Shown here: positions 1 through 11,713 of the stretch, piece by piece
How the letters are laid out: each line of letters begins with the position of its first letter
Position numbering within the stretch: position 1 is the stretch's first letter
Source of the DNA: Aselliscus stoliczkanus
Taxonomy: Eukaryota; Chordata; Mammalia; Chiroptera; Hipposideridae
Length of the DNA stretch: 64,000 nucleotides
Assembly: GCA_033961575.1 (NCBI GenBank)
Contig: CM066733.1
Span: 67,144,921 to 67,208,920, forward strand
Direction: 5' to 3'
The notes under the pieces: model-generated
The model's input: only the letters and a program-made list of their open reading frames with translations
What the model was told of the DNA's origin: nothing
The model's database searches: none
Made by a program: the position numbers and the translations under genes

Positions 1-165
1 TTTGGGGGGTGACAATAATGGTTAGTAAAGTTACATAGGTTTCAAGTATATGATTCTGTGATAGATCATCTACATATCACATTGTGTTTTCACCACCCAA
101 AGTCAGTTTCTTTCCATCACCATATATTTGATCCCGTTAACCCTCAGTTTCTTTTCATTGGATGG
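1..165 (-). mobile_element. LINE-1 3' UTR fragment
   Basis: Matches the 3' end of the L1 at 46505-47350 (GGGGTGACAAT, then GATCCC(A/G)TTAACCCTC). It is cut by the window edge. A polypurine run follows. Confidence 0.75.
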
Positions 166-167
166 GA

Positions 168-245
168 TGGAGGAAGGAGACAGAAGGAGGAAAGGGGGAT
201 GGAAGAAGGGCAGGAAAGAGGGAGGGAAGAAAGAAAGGCAGGCCA
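168..245. repeat. polypurine GA-rich tract
   Basis: Nearly all A/G over 78 bases with GGAGG, AGAAAG and GGGA units. It lies in the intron after P450 exon 7. Confidence 0.8.
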
Positions 246-340
246 AGATCGTTTTTTGACCGTTTATCTTGGTGCTTCTGTGATTTTGAGCAGCTGACAT
301 TCTTTCCCTCTCCCATCACCTCCCTTTCTTAAGTGCTTAC

Positions 341-525
341 CTTATGAATATAGTAATTTTTAAATGTAATAGTTGTGGTTGTTGCATGAAGTAGGCTTGT
401 GGGCAGGATAGTAGCAAATCTCTGTACTTCATAAATGACAGCATCTGTGTAAGGCATCTGAGTTCAGTGTGCAATTCTGGGCTGGGTCGACTGCAAAACT
501 TTGGTGACCTCATTACAGACCTTTT
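341..525 (-). pseudogene. CYP2AC1: P450 pseudogene exon 7 with premature TGA
   Basis: 185 bp (CYP2 usual 188), acceptor TTATCCAG and donor GTAAGC. It reads KVCNEVTKVLQSTQPRIAH, stop, TQMPYTDAVIYEVQRF and LPTSLLHATT to YYIHK. The MPYTDAV...EVQRF block is the CYP2 K-helix region (ExxR as EVQR). The TGA at 464-466 sits where CYP2 proteins usually carry arginine, fitting CGA to TGA decay. Confidence 0.88.
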
Positions 526-910
526 CTGGATAAAATGGAATTAGAGTGATTAGCGTCTGGAGTGGGAAGAGATGTTGGAACAGTCTTTCCATTTTCTTTA
601 CTTGTGAAAGTCAAACCCAAGGGCCCTCTAAGTTCAGGCTTATCTTTTCCCTGAACTACTTCTACCCTCAAGGCCTTAATTCCTAAGGCTCCTTTAGGGA
701 ACCTGCATGTAATGTTGCGTTCAGATCATCTCAAGATCTGTAGAGAACCAAATTTAATTTCTTATATCAAAAGAAAACTAAAGGCACAAACTAACTTCAA
801 GGGTACAAATTAAAAGTATACAGTGTAGCCGTAGAATTCTACATTGTCCAATCCAAGAGATTTCTGATTCTTTTCCTTTAGGTAATATTCTGAATCTTGG
901 GACACTTTAC

Positions 911-1052
911 TCTGGACCTCAAGATATCGTATCATGATCAGAATCCCCCAGCAGAGTGTGGAGGCTGTGGTCTCTGTACCTGCCACAAACAGATTACTGA
1001 CAAGTGCTACCAAATTTTCATCACTGAAATAGTCAGTAGATGTACCTTTCTT
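911..1052 (-). pseudogene. CYP2AC1: P450 pseudogene exon 6 (I-helix, open)
   Basis: Exactly 142 bp, bounded by CCTTTCAG and GTAAAG. It encodes KKGTSTDYFSDENLVALVSN then LFVAGTETTASTL and MIRYLEVQ. The oxygen-activation motif AGTETT of the I helix is complete. Confidence 0.9.
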
Positions 1053-1702
1053 CTGAAAGGGTAAAATGAATCATTAAAACTATATAGAATATTGAACATA
1101 TATTAGTGGTGGGCATTTATTTTTAAGTGAGGAAATAGTTTTATATGGTGCCACCATAACAAGCAATCTATCATAAATTTTTAAAACAGGGTGTTTCTTC
1201 CCTCAATAGAGTGGAGTTTTTTTAAATGATGAGAATGTTGTTCAGAATTTTAGGAGAAAGCACATCCCGGATGCTAATAATGATAAATAACTCTAACCAT
1301 GAGAAAGGCTGTTTGCTATTTAGGAAGACTGGAAATTAGTTTTAAATTGAGTGATTAGAATATTCCCAGCAGTATTTCTTTAAAGAATTTTTAATTAAAT
1401 AATCTTTCTCTAGTTTGTCAATTGAAACATATTTTTCAAGATGAAAAAAAAATACTAATTCTAAAAGCTAATATAGCTGAAATCTATATTGTTGTTTTTT
1501 TCAGGGAGTGATATGAAAAGTGGTGAAAAATACTTGAGAATGAAAAATGTAATGAATAGCATTCTTTGTAGTGCATAAATCTACCATTAATAATTTAATT
1601 GAGCCCAGTTATCTTTCTTCTTTGAAAGGATCTTTTTCCTTGAGGTGCTATTAATTAAATGAAACCACAGGCTAAGGTCACCCCTGAAGAAAACACCATA
1701 CC

Positions 1703-1873
1703 CTCCTGCTGTCTGACCAAAAAGGCATCAGTGAAACTTCTTGGATCATTCTTGTCAAATTTTTGATGATGATCTAGGAAATCATTCTTATAAAAGAAAA
1801 TAATTCACCTCTATTCCTGAATACTGTCTATGACTTTTTAGAAGAACCCCAAACCAGGAGACATATTGAAAAG
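1703..1873 (-). pseudogene. CYP2AC1: P450 pseudogene exon 5, multiply broken
   Basis: After CTTTTAG the frame reads LFNMSPG, then hits stops. A middle piece (TVFRNRGELFSFIR) and a final piece (DFLDHHQKFDKNDPRSFTDA then FLVRQQE) lie in different frames. The last piece is the conserved CYP2 DPRDFIDAFL region. The length is about 171 bp instead of 177, and the donor has an extra G (GAGGGTATGG). Confidence 0.82.
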
Positions 1874-3181
1874 CTAAAAGAATAAAAAACAAAGTAAATT
1901 AAATATACATGTGTAATGCTTGCAATAATGGGAATGACACTGGTATTTCTGAACGGTATATAGAAATAGTATCTCATATAGGCTTACCTCAGCTAACAGC
2001 AGACTGAACTAGGCAATGAGACTTCCTCATTTATTGGAATTAAATAATTTACAATGAATTATTCATATGGCTCACAACAAATTCTATGTACTCAGAGTAT
2101 TTTATATATTGTGACAGTGGTAGTAGATCTACTTGGAGGTTAGATGAGACATGAAAATAATGATGGCTTTATGGTCAGAGCTATAAACTTAAGTGTTTTC
2201 TTGCAAACCCCCAGGTGATTCCAGGTCAACTATTTTCGTTCTATGTAGAATATTAAATTTACCACTAATGTTTCCTGTAGGATCAGAACAATTACTTTAC
2301 TTCTTGTTTATAAGAGATTTACTGCCTACAGGTCCCATAGAACAGCACCACTTAATCCAATATTCCATAACTCTTAGGAAGTTCAGCAAGGACTTCACTG
2401 TTTGCTAAATTTTATATGTTTCTCAGTGTATTTAGTTTTCAAGAGAGATAGGGCCTGTATATTTGGTGTGATTGTCAAAGGGGTTCACAACCCCCAAATG
2501 ACTTAAAAGGTCTCTCCTAAAATTAGAAAGTAAAGTTACCTGATCCAATGTTCCCCAGAACCTGTATTTAGAATAAATCTGCACTTATAGAACAAAGCCT
2601 AAATTAGTACAAAGTGAAATAATATGATTTTCAGTGGTGCTGTTGAAAATGGAAACTATTTGACAAGACCCTTTTTTCCTATGTTCTAGAAGATAGCAAC
2701 TTTATCAGTCACAAATATAGAAGATTGGGCTGTAGCATTTTTATTAACTCACATGGCTCAGAATAAATATTAAGATTTTATTTAGTACTTTATAGTCTTA
2801 AATAGTCCTTTTTTGTTAAAATTCACTCTCCTAAGTAAATTCTAGAGAGGGTTCCATATTTGCTCATGATGTACCCACATTTATGCATAACTAGTGACAT
2901 AGGTAAAACATGGACAGCCAAAATTATAGGAATTTTCTAATGCCATATAATGAACACTTATTTGTGTAATTCATAATCCCTGAATCATACAAGATTTGGT
3001 GCAGTAATTTGTAATGGAAGAATTACCAGATGTGTTAACCAAGCAGACTTGTCATGTCTGTATACTCAGAATGTTCCAGAAAATGTAAATTTTTGAAATG
3101 ACAATTCTCTAACAAATTTTCATGATCTCTTGAACAATCAAGTATACCTCAGAGGAACTAAAGTGAATAGGATAGAGTTAC

Positions 3182-3344
3182 CACCATTCTAGGACTTCCA
3201 ATGAGTTTCAGATTTTCACCAATCAAGGTTAAGAGTGTCTCAGTGATTGGCTGTATTGGTAGTCGAACCATTTTCCAAACAACACTGACACAATGCCGTT
3301 AGCCACAGAAGCACTCATTACTGCTTTGATCTCAATGGGCTTTC
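3182..3344 (-). pseudogene. CYP2AC1: P450 pseudogene exon 4 with frame shift
   Basis: After acceptor CTGTAG the frame reads KPIEIKAVMSASVANGIVSV and LFGKWFDYQ, then breaks. The end reads LLTLIGENLKLIGSPRMV in another frame. The exon is 163 bp where CYP2 genes have 161, which fits a net 2-bp insertion near 3240-3260. The donor GTAACT is kept. Confidence 0.82.
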
Positions 3345-3633
3345 CTACAGTAGAATTCATTAATCAGGTTAGGAATGTTCACATGCAGAGTATTAAACCA
3401 ATTCCAGACTGAAGGGGACAGACTGTCAAGTGAAGGATTTCATAGAAGAAGGGGATTATTGGGAACTATGCCTTCCAAGGAGAGGTGAGACTAGAATGGG
3501 CCTTGAAAAATACTCAGAATTTGATTAAAAGATTGCCACAAGGAAAACTGAAATTATAGGTCACAGAAAATCTGCATTTGGCTCAGTTAAAGAAATTAAA
3601 ATGTGCCAAGTGAGGGACATTTCAGTATGTACA

Positions 3634-3636
<3 letters not shown>

Positions 3637-3668
<32 letters not shown>
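3637..3668. repeat. (GT)n microsatellite
   Basis: About 16 GT units in the intron between P450 exons 4 and 5 side of the pseudogene locus, just 5' of exon 4 on the minus strand. Confidence 0.95.
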
Positions 3669-3670
<2 letters not shown>

Positions 3671-4140
3671 GTAGGGGCTGTTAATGTATAATACCTGGGA
3701 AAATAGTAGGCTGCATTCCAGTTTAAAAGTTTAAAATAAGTCATCTGGATAATTAAAATGATTCTACTTTAAAGAATTTTATCCAGAGCAATTCCTTATA
3801 TTGGTGTCTTCTGTTACTGGGTCCTGTTTTACTCGCATCACTGAAAACTATATAGACTATTAAACATGTATCAATGGATGGGCATTTATTTATATGTGAA
3901 GAACATTCTAATTGCTAAAATTCACTTTTAACATCAGCACTTCCCTTAAATGTGAAGACTGAAAGCCTAGGGGAATTCTTGTAGAGAGGGTTTCTTCAGG
4001 TACAAATGGAAGTGTGTGTGGGATACTGTGTACACAAAGCCCAGAGAATGAGAAATTAATGCTTGTTAGGAGCTTAACAATGGAGAAGGAATAGTCATTT
4101 TTCTATATATGCTTTCTTTCTCAACTGCCAACAGCCTCTT

Positions 4141-4295
4141 TCTTTTTCTTTTTTTTTTTTTTAGCTGAGCTATCCTGCTACCTGTTGGCAGCTCAGCGGC
4201 TGCTCCGTTCCAGCTCGGCATCGAAATGCTGTTGCTCAGAGCTCAGTTCACACTCTTGAGCGAGCTCTTAACCAACTGAGCCACTCAGCCAGCCC
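4141..4295 (-). mobile_element. tRNA-derived SINE, type B
   Basis: Minus-strand element: a poly(T) start, a body beginning AGCTGAGC, and an end at CTCAGCCAGCCC (the reverse of GGGCTGGCTGAGTGGCTCAG). It is flanked by imperfect AGCCTCTTTCTTT copies (4133-4145 and 4296-4309). The tRNA-like head carries pol III A-box-like sequence. Confidence 0.88.
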
Positions 4296-5224
4296 TAGCC
4301 TCTCTCTTTCTAGCACACATGACACTGAGCCTTCTGTTTCACCTCTGCATTCATCTCAGGGTTGTTTACTTTTGACCATTTCTCTTTATATTAATTCCTG
4401 CATCAGTGAAGATAATATTCAAGAGCTCCTTTTTTGAAAAAGAATGAGCTCAGTTTATTAAGGAAATGAGAAAATCCTTGACATGAAATGAGTTTTTGGA
4501 TTATTCACCCCACATATTGAAAAAAATAACATGGATTAACTCTGTTATTTAAAGGGATCAGAAACCTACCCATTACAGAGCAACTGTTCCAGATTAAAGG
4601 AGGCAAAAGAGACATGACAACTGAATGCAATGTGTGACCCAAGATTTTCTTTTGCTAGTTAGGACATTAATGGGACAATAGTGAAATCTGAATAATTTCT
4701 GCAGATTAAATAATATTATGTATGTTAATTTTCTGTATGGAAAATCATACTTTGGTTATATATGTGTAAGAATGTTTTTACATATTTTAAGGAAACATTG
4801 AAGTATTTAGGAATGAAGAGACAGTGTGTCTGCAAAGTACTCTCAAACAGTTCAGAAAAAAGAGAGACAGAAAGCAATGTTGACATTTGGAAAATTTTGG
4901 AGAAGAGTAGAAGGATATTGGGAATTATTTGCATTTTCTTGGAATTTTTCTACAAGTCTGAAATTATGTCAAAATAAATAATTCAAACAATACCTTTTGT
5001 TGACTTCTTTGTCATGAAAAATAAGATGCAGTTTTATTCATTCTATGCACTCTGTGAAAACTCAAAGTTCTGTATGAGATCCTGACATTCCTATAATTGT
5101 GTCTTCTATGATCTACTTGCCCATTCCAAAACTCTGTAAGGTGGTCAAGCTAAACTTTTCATGGTTTTCCAAGTTGCACCATGAGAGAAGCCAATTTCTT
5201 ATAATAAGGAAAATGATTTTTTAT

Positions 5225-6850
5225 TTATTTTTCCCCTTCTTTTCTTTTTTCAAAGATTTTTATTAAAAATAAAGCTAACAGGGCCCGCTGAATGGCGTGG
5301 TGGTTAAGCGCTGGCTTGGGTTTATACCTGGACATTTGGATCTCTTATTCCCCCTTCCCTTTTATCTTTTACCCCTCCTTTTAAAATTTATTAATTACAG
5401 TTGACATTCAATATTATTTTGTATTAATTTCAGGTATACAACATGGTGGTTAGACATTTATATAACTTATGAAGTGATCCTTCTGACTAGTCTAGTACCC
5501 ACCTAGCACTATACATAATTATTACCATATCATTGACTATATTCCCTATGCTTTACATCCCCATGACTATTTTGTAACTACAAAGTTGTGCTTTTTAATT
5601 CCTTCACTTTTTCACCCTGCCTCTTGCAAGGGGCTCTGATGCAGACTCACATCACCCACTGCCTGTGACTGTCTGGGGACTACCTGGTAGGAGCTACAAA
5701 GTGACCCGAGGTTGTTTGCTGCCGGTGCTAAACCTGAAGGTGTGTGGGAGAGGCCATGCTGTGGATTGAGGACAGCTGCTACTAGTACCAGGCCTGGGGT
5801 AGGCTCCACAAAAAGCCAGCATACCCGGAGGCCTGCTGCCACCTGCTGGCTCCCTTAAGGCTTAGCAACTGATGAAACCTTGTGCAGTACATGAGTTAGG
5901 TGAGGCAGGGTCTCAGGGAGTCACTAGAGTGGGAAGAGTTGTGGTCACCAGGTTAATATAGACTCTGGTTTGGTGCAATGCTGAGCCTGGAGCAACTCAG
6001 CAAAAATCACAGAGCACACCAATACCAGTCACCGCCTGCCTGTGGCCCATGGACTCCGATAGTTTTCCAAGAAAGAGTGCATTGCAAGAGGGGTTGGCGG
6101 ATCCTAGAAAAAGTGCCTTTGGCAGTATGTGAGTTGGGTGGGGCGGGCTCCCAGCTGAGTCAGCAGGACCGAGCAATGGAGCTCACCAGACCAATCAGAT
6201 TCAGGTTTGGCGTATGGGGGCAGGCTCAACATTGGAAAGATGGCGCCTGCCTTCTTGCACAGGAGGAGGACCTCTCACTGCGAAAATGCCGGCTATCCTC
6301 CAGTCCTCCTCCTGAAGCTACACACCTCAGTCTGTATCCCCCCACCCCCGTATGCCTCTGAGGCCTCCTGAGTCACCACCCCCTCCGCTGGAGCCCAAGG
6401 TGAGTGCCTGCGAGAGAGCAAGTCTGTGCAAGGGCTATTTAATAGGATGTCAGGGTTTCCCACAGCCTTTCATCCCACCTGAATGGTCGGAATCCCCACT
6501 GTTTTTCACAGCCAGCTGTTATGGGACTCGTCTTCCTAGCACCAGTATTCCAAGCTGAGGAGCCTGGTGTGAGGCTGGGGTCCTTTGCTTCTCTGGGGGG
6601 AACCTCTGCATTTGAGATATCACTCCTGATTCTCAATCGCTACAGAGAGGTTTGGGGCCCATTTTGTGTCTCCACCCCTCCTACCAGTCTCGACGTGGCT
6701 TCTTTATATTTTTAGTTATAGGACTTCTGTTTGGCTGGACTACAGATGGTTGTCCAGGTTGATTGTTCCATAATTTAGTTTTAATTTTAATGTGTTCATG
6801 GAAGGACATGAGCACAGTATTTATCTACTCCACCATCTTGCATCTCTCAG
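5225..6850 (-). mobile_element. LINE-1 with 3' UTR joined to 5' UTR
   Basis: 5380-5610 is L1 3' UTR (compare 39345-39960 and 52150-52620). From 5611 the sequence is L1 5' UTR, like 54700-56085, ending at CACCATCTTGC (6831-6841). ORF1 and ORF2 are missing. A 40-bp SINE head fragment sits at 5281-5320. GC content rises in the 5' UTR part. It lies in a P450 intron. Confidence 0.8.
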
Positions 6851-6859
6851 CCAAGAAAA

Positions 6860-8580
6860 AATGTTTTTAAATTATTTCCTTGAAACTTTAAAATTAAATT
6901 TGCAAGAACAAATAAAAATTAAGAAGAGACTTAATTCTCTTTGTGGAAAGTAAGGGAAAAGACTTCTCTTTCTCTTAAAGCATTTACTTTAGAAAACTAT
7001 ATAAGTACTGTCTCCTCTCTCAATTGTATAGAAGCCATTTTGAAAACTAGGTAAGTCTTTTATCAGTTTTAAGACCTAGAAATGTCTTTCTCGGGGACCT
7101 GGGAGCCATCTCTTTGGAATGTAAACATCAAGGGAGAAAGTGTCCCTTTTCCCCAGTTTCTGTGGGATGGTAGAAACCTAACTTCAATGGGTGCTTTGCT
7201 CTAACTTGCAAAACTACCTCCTGTTATAAGATATGAGAAGTTTATTTTTCTTTTGTATGAAGCCAATTAACACAGATGATCACCTCAATTATCAGGTGAA
7301 TCTAGGATGAACTATGTGTGACAAATGGTGCTATCAAGTGCTCTTACTTGAGAACTAATTATTTTTTGTCTTGAGAACATTTTTGTCATGGGTGTTTCTG
7401 CTTGGTTATATAAAAGGGTGACCTTTTATCCTGTATTTGCAGCCTCTTAGATGATTGTCTATGAGGCACACCCACAATCTGATTTAATGCTTATTCAACA
7501 ATAAAATTGTTTTCTTTATCATCCTTATATAGAAGAGGATTTCTGGGCTGGGAGAAGATTTTTATTTTAATTATATTTCTCCAACAAATTCAATACTGTA
7601 AGCAGTCTTAAGTGTTTACTATAGCCTTACATCATGCCAGGTGTGGTTAAGTAATTAATGAACAATAGAAAATAAAGTGACTTTTGCCAGGGAAAATTGC
7701 AGACTCGTAGGCTACCCAAGTAAAAAATTAGAAGTAAATAATTACCAAGGGGATGTGATCAAACTTCCACATTAGTGCTATATATAATAATTTCCAGGGA
7801 TACATATTATTATGGATCATATAGGAGGTGCTCAATAAATATTTATTGAATTGACAGATATGTGAATTTGTGCATGGCTAAAGGAAATGATAATGATCAG
7901 ATATGAGAAGTTTCTCAGAAGGGTGGAGAATATGCTAACTTTTAGAAAAATAAGGAAAGAGAAGATTCTCAAGGTTGCCCACATCTTTTCATTTGTAGTA
8001 ATGGTGGCATTATTTTATATGTTTCAGTTCCTAGTCCCAGCCCTTCCTCCATTTGCATTTTTTCCTCTTTTTCTATAGAGGCACAAGAGAAAGGGAAGGA
8101 ATTTCTGAGTTTGTCTGATAACCGGAAATACAAAATTAGAATAGAGTAAGGCAATTTAGGTTTTAGAAGTGGGGCAGTATCACCCTTGTTAGTTTTAACA
8201 CAGAATCCAAAAGAGAGGGATGAATACCTCCAGAGCTGCTCTTTCCACCTCACAAGTTAAGCCTCTCTTTGAAAGGATACTGGTCACATTCAGTTCTTAT
8301 ATTAAGGTAATATTATTCTGACTATGGATCTTGTACTACATAAAACTCCTTTATAACAAATATGTAACTCTTCAAAGTATCTTACCTTTACATTTAAAAA
8401 TTTACATTTTAGAATATAGTATTAGAATATGAAGGGCCCACAGAAGTCCACCTTTTAGAGAATAGTGATAGTCCCAGAGGCATGTAATTGTGAAGAACAT
8501 TAAATTAGCACCATGAGTAACTGAGGTTTTCTAAAAATACTGGCCCTAGAATCATATATTTAAGTTGCACAGCAAAATAA
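6860..8580. other. intronic sequence, nothing recognised
   Basis: AT-rich sequence in the pseudogene between exons 3 and 4. The open frames at 7887-8078 and 7969-8253 have no recognisable motif. An ancient repeat tail (GTGCTCAATAAATATTTATT) is near 7830. Confidence 0.5.
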
Positions 8581-8582
8581 TA

Positions 8583-8640
8583 AAGTAGTAAATACTACAA
8601 AGTGTAGTATTTACTTTAGTGAAGTAGTAAATACTACAAA
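8583..8640. repeat. 19-bp direct repeats around their own inverted copy
   Basis: AAGTAGTAAATACTACAAA occurs at 8583-8601 and 8622-8640. Between them TGTAGTATTTACTTT (8603-8617) is an inverted copy. Either arm can pair with the middle. Confidence 0.9.
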
Positions 8641-9214
8641 ATGGTCTAATAGTGACAAAATTTTTAAAAAAAAATTGTTTTGTTAATACAAAATTGGCCT
8701 AAAGAAAGCTTATACCTATTTAAATGGTTTTGGATTACTAGACTAGGGATGCAGAACTGTAATCATTTTCATCTTTAAACAATATTTTCTATGGCCAGTG
8801 AAGTCACTTAAAAACAAAAAATAAAAACTTGTTTCTTAAAAATGAATGATTTGCTTGAGGAAAAAATATTAGATTTGACATTGATTAAAAACTAAAACAA
8901 CTTTGTGTATAATCCTAAAATTAGTCAGCAATATTTGAGGTATTATGGAAAAGAGCAGAGGTGCCAGAGGCAAGAGACAAGAAAGTGTCCCAAATTCCTA
9001 GAAGCGGTAAGAGAAGATGAACCTTGGAAACTGCAGATCAGGGATACTGAATGAACTGTTGTTTCTCAGTTCTGTTATTATGAGCTATTAATGGGAATTC
9101 CAAGAAAAGGAAATGTTCTAAGTACTAGTAAATGTGGAAAAACTGGATTAAATAAAATTAAGCAGGCATTCAGTGTTTTTCTCAGAGGTTTTAATATGCT
9201 AATTGGAGCTCCAT

Positions 9215-9335
9215 GAGTCCAAAGAAAGTCCTATGAAGCGTAGCATTTCTCAGATTCACTCAGTGCTTTTCCCCATCGAACATCTACAATGTCTCCTGGA
9301 ACATTTTGTGAGGACAATAGTGTGGGAAATGCTTT
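9215..9335 (-). pseudogene. CYP2AC1: probable P450 pseudogene exon 3 remnant
   Basis: The minus strand reads close to the TLRDFGMGKS motif of CYP2 exon 3, but with small indels and stops (pieces ETL, then SMGKSTE, then EMLRF in shifting frames). It lies at the expected place, about 630 bp after exon 2. Exon borders cannot be set. Confidence 0.45.
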
Positions 9336-9963
9336 TTTAAAAAAGGTTGTTGATGCATTAAAATGGCTTAGTGCTGCTTACTAGGAGCCAATATTAGTTT
9401 AATAAAAAAATTAATATCAAGGTGAAATCATTACCGTTTTTAACGGGTTATTAAATTAATGTTAAATAACTAAAGAATTAGTGTTAAAGAGCCAATCTAA
9501 GCGTTTAAAGAGTTATCAGGTTACTGGAGTGCCATAAAAGTAGACTATCTGAATTTCACCAAGGCATTTAACAAACAAGCAGGTGAGCAAGATACACCTT
9601 TATCCAGGTGAAGATATAGTTCAATATATTCATAACACTAAATGTATTGTTTAATAAATCTGTGCCAGTCATTAGACTGTGACATCTTTCAGCTGATGGC
9701 CACTGTTCCCTTTGTGTATATTTCCCTGGCACTGTTCTTTTCACCTAGTTGCTGGCTAATTATTTGCTTAATAGAAGTAATTAACATGTACAATAAGAAT
9801 AAACCAGAAATCATACATTTTCCCATTAGTAAACTTCCCTAATTGTGTAATATATATTTGTGTAATATAGGAAAAATTATATCATGAAAGGAATCATGCA
9901 AGAAACTACAGTGCAACTGACTTAATAATTTTAATCACAAGAATATAGTGTAGAGTTTATTAC

Positions 9964-10126
9964 CTTTTCCTTCAAAAAGTCTTTCAAATATAGGCACTTG
10001 AGATCGTTCCCCAAACTGGTCACCATAATTAACTGGGGCACCTTTCACTATTTCATATCCAGAGAGCACCACCACTTTCTTTGGCCCCATTTGGATGCTG
10101 TAAATGGAGCCATATTTCTGGGAGAG
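9964..10126 (-). pseudogene. CYP2AC1: P450 pseudogene exon 2 (open)
   Basis: Exactly 163 bp, the CYP2 exon 2 length, bounded by CCCCAAG and GTAATA. It encodes LSQKYGSIYSIQMGPKKVVV through VNYGDQFGERSQVP to FEGK plus one base. No stop is present, so decay of this exon is slight. Confidence 0.88.
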
Positions 10127-10569
10127 CTTGGGGAATATGATATTGGACAAAGGACTTTATTGAATAAAGGTCTTGTTTTTCTGAGGAATTAATCTATCAT
10201 GTGACCTTTGAGTGTAAGAGACAGAGCCATGAAGTAGTATCAGATCAGAAAACTCAAGTCCCTGTTTCTTAGTTACTGATAAGTCAATCACTTTGAGTCA
10301 CACTTATCTGTAAAATTGAGATAAAAATATCATCCCTGTTTTCCTACTATGATAATTGTGAGGAGTAAGTGAAATCCTTATAGCTCTTTATAAAATAAAA
10401 AGTGGAATACAACTGTAAAGTGTTATTATGTTGCCCCTTGAGATAAAGTAATGATCTTCTATTCAGCATACCTCTCCTTAAGGTTTTTGAACAAAAGAAT
10501 ATAGCAGAACTTAATTTCAATTGTCTACCCTTTATAACTTAAAAATTGAAATTTACGGCCTAATGCCAA

Positions 10570-10628
10570 CTATAACTATCCCTCCTTCCCTCCCGCTTTC
10601 CCTCTCTCCCTCCTTCCCTTCTTCTTTT
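10570..10628. repeat. polypyrimidine CT-rich tract
   Basis: About 55 bases of almost pure C/T (CCCTCCTTCCCTCCC). It is just upstream of the LTR-like block. Confidence 0.8.
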
Positions 10629-10639
10629 GTTAAATCTAT

Positions 10640-11200
10640 CTTACCCCACAATCAAGAGCTATAAAATCTTTGAAGTAGAAATTGGAGAAAATTGGTCTTG
10701 TATGGGCTCAGAACGACCCACCCCAAGACATGCCTCTGTAGTGTGCAGTTGGTTTGAGCTAAAGGTAACCAAGACCCTGCAGGGCTCAGGAGAAACTTCT
10801 GTTCCTCTTCACTACCTAGAGGAATTTGAATTAGGGACCTTGCCCATAATAGGAGGTTACCAGAGATAACCTTTTTTCGACCTAGTTATTAAACAGGACA
10901 AACTTCTGATTACTGTATCTGTACTTCTTATTGTTCTCAGTGAACTTCCTTTCCCCTGAAGCCCCAAGGTGATCTTTAGTTCAGAATGTCATATACAGTA
11001 TACCTCATTTTCTCCTTTCTGCCTTTGAACCTCTCATATTTGTGGGGTCTCTGACTCTCACGTATGTGCAGTTTCCATACATATGTATCTAATTAAACTT
11101 GGTCATGTTGTCTTGCTAGTCTGTTTCATGTCTATTTCATCATTAGACCAGCATAAAAACCTGAGGTTAGAGGAAAGTTTCTTCCTCCTCTACCATCTAC
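10640..11200 (+). mobile_element. LTR fragment, same family as 41440-42035
   Basis: The 3' part (ATTAAACTTGGTCATGTTGT, then CATTAGACCAGC and CCTGAGG) matches the 3' part of the LTR at 41440-42035. ATTAAA could be the poly(A) signal. The 5' border is uncertain. It lies in P450 intron 1. Confidence 0.6.
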
Positions 11201-11214
11201 TACTTGGTCTAGTC

Positions 11215-11330
11215 CTGTAATGTTACAGATGAGGAAACAGAGATTAAATTCTTGTATAATTCACACACCTAATTAATGGCAGACCCAGAACTACATTCAG
11301 GGTCTCAATTTCTGGGGTCATGCTCTTGAC
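11215..11330 (+). mobile_element. MIR-like SINE fragment
   Basis: Contains the MIR core (ACAGATGAGGAAACAGAGAT, then GGCAGACCCAGAACTA). It is diverged, as expected for this ancient family. Confidence 0.6.
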
Positions 11331-11713
11331 TGCGCCTTCTCTACTCTACTTCTGAGTAGTTAACTAAAAGTCTCTGGAGTAAGACTATGATCAAAATTAA
11401 GTTCCTTCATAGTAGGGTATGTATGAAATATGTAGATCAAAATGGTTGTGATAAAGCATACAAGCCAAAAATATTTCAGGATAGAAGTACCACCTAAAAT
11501 AATAGAAATATATTTACTAGTATTTTTATGTATGCAAATTTAAAAGAAACTAAAAGTTAATTTTAAAGCAGCTCTATTAATTTTGAATCATACCTAATAA
11601 TTTCATTGTACATTTATGAACCAGTTGTAAGTACATGCATACTAATAAACCCATAAGGGTAAGAATGATTGGGGAAATTATAAATACGTATGAAATGAAC
11701 ATTTCTTTTTTAC

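Noticed and set aside
3637..3668. Direct repeat array considered as CRISPR-like
   Set aside because: It is a simple GT microsatellite. No spaced repeat array exists anywhere in the window.
5978..6361. 127-codon frame, plus strand
   Set aside because: It lies in antisense L1 5' UTR.
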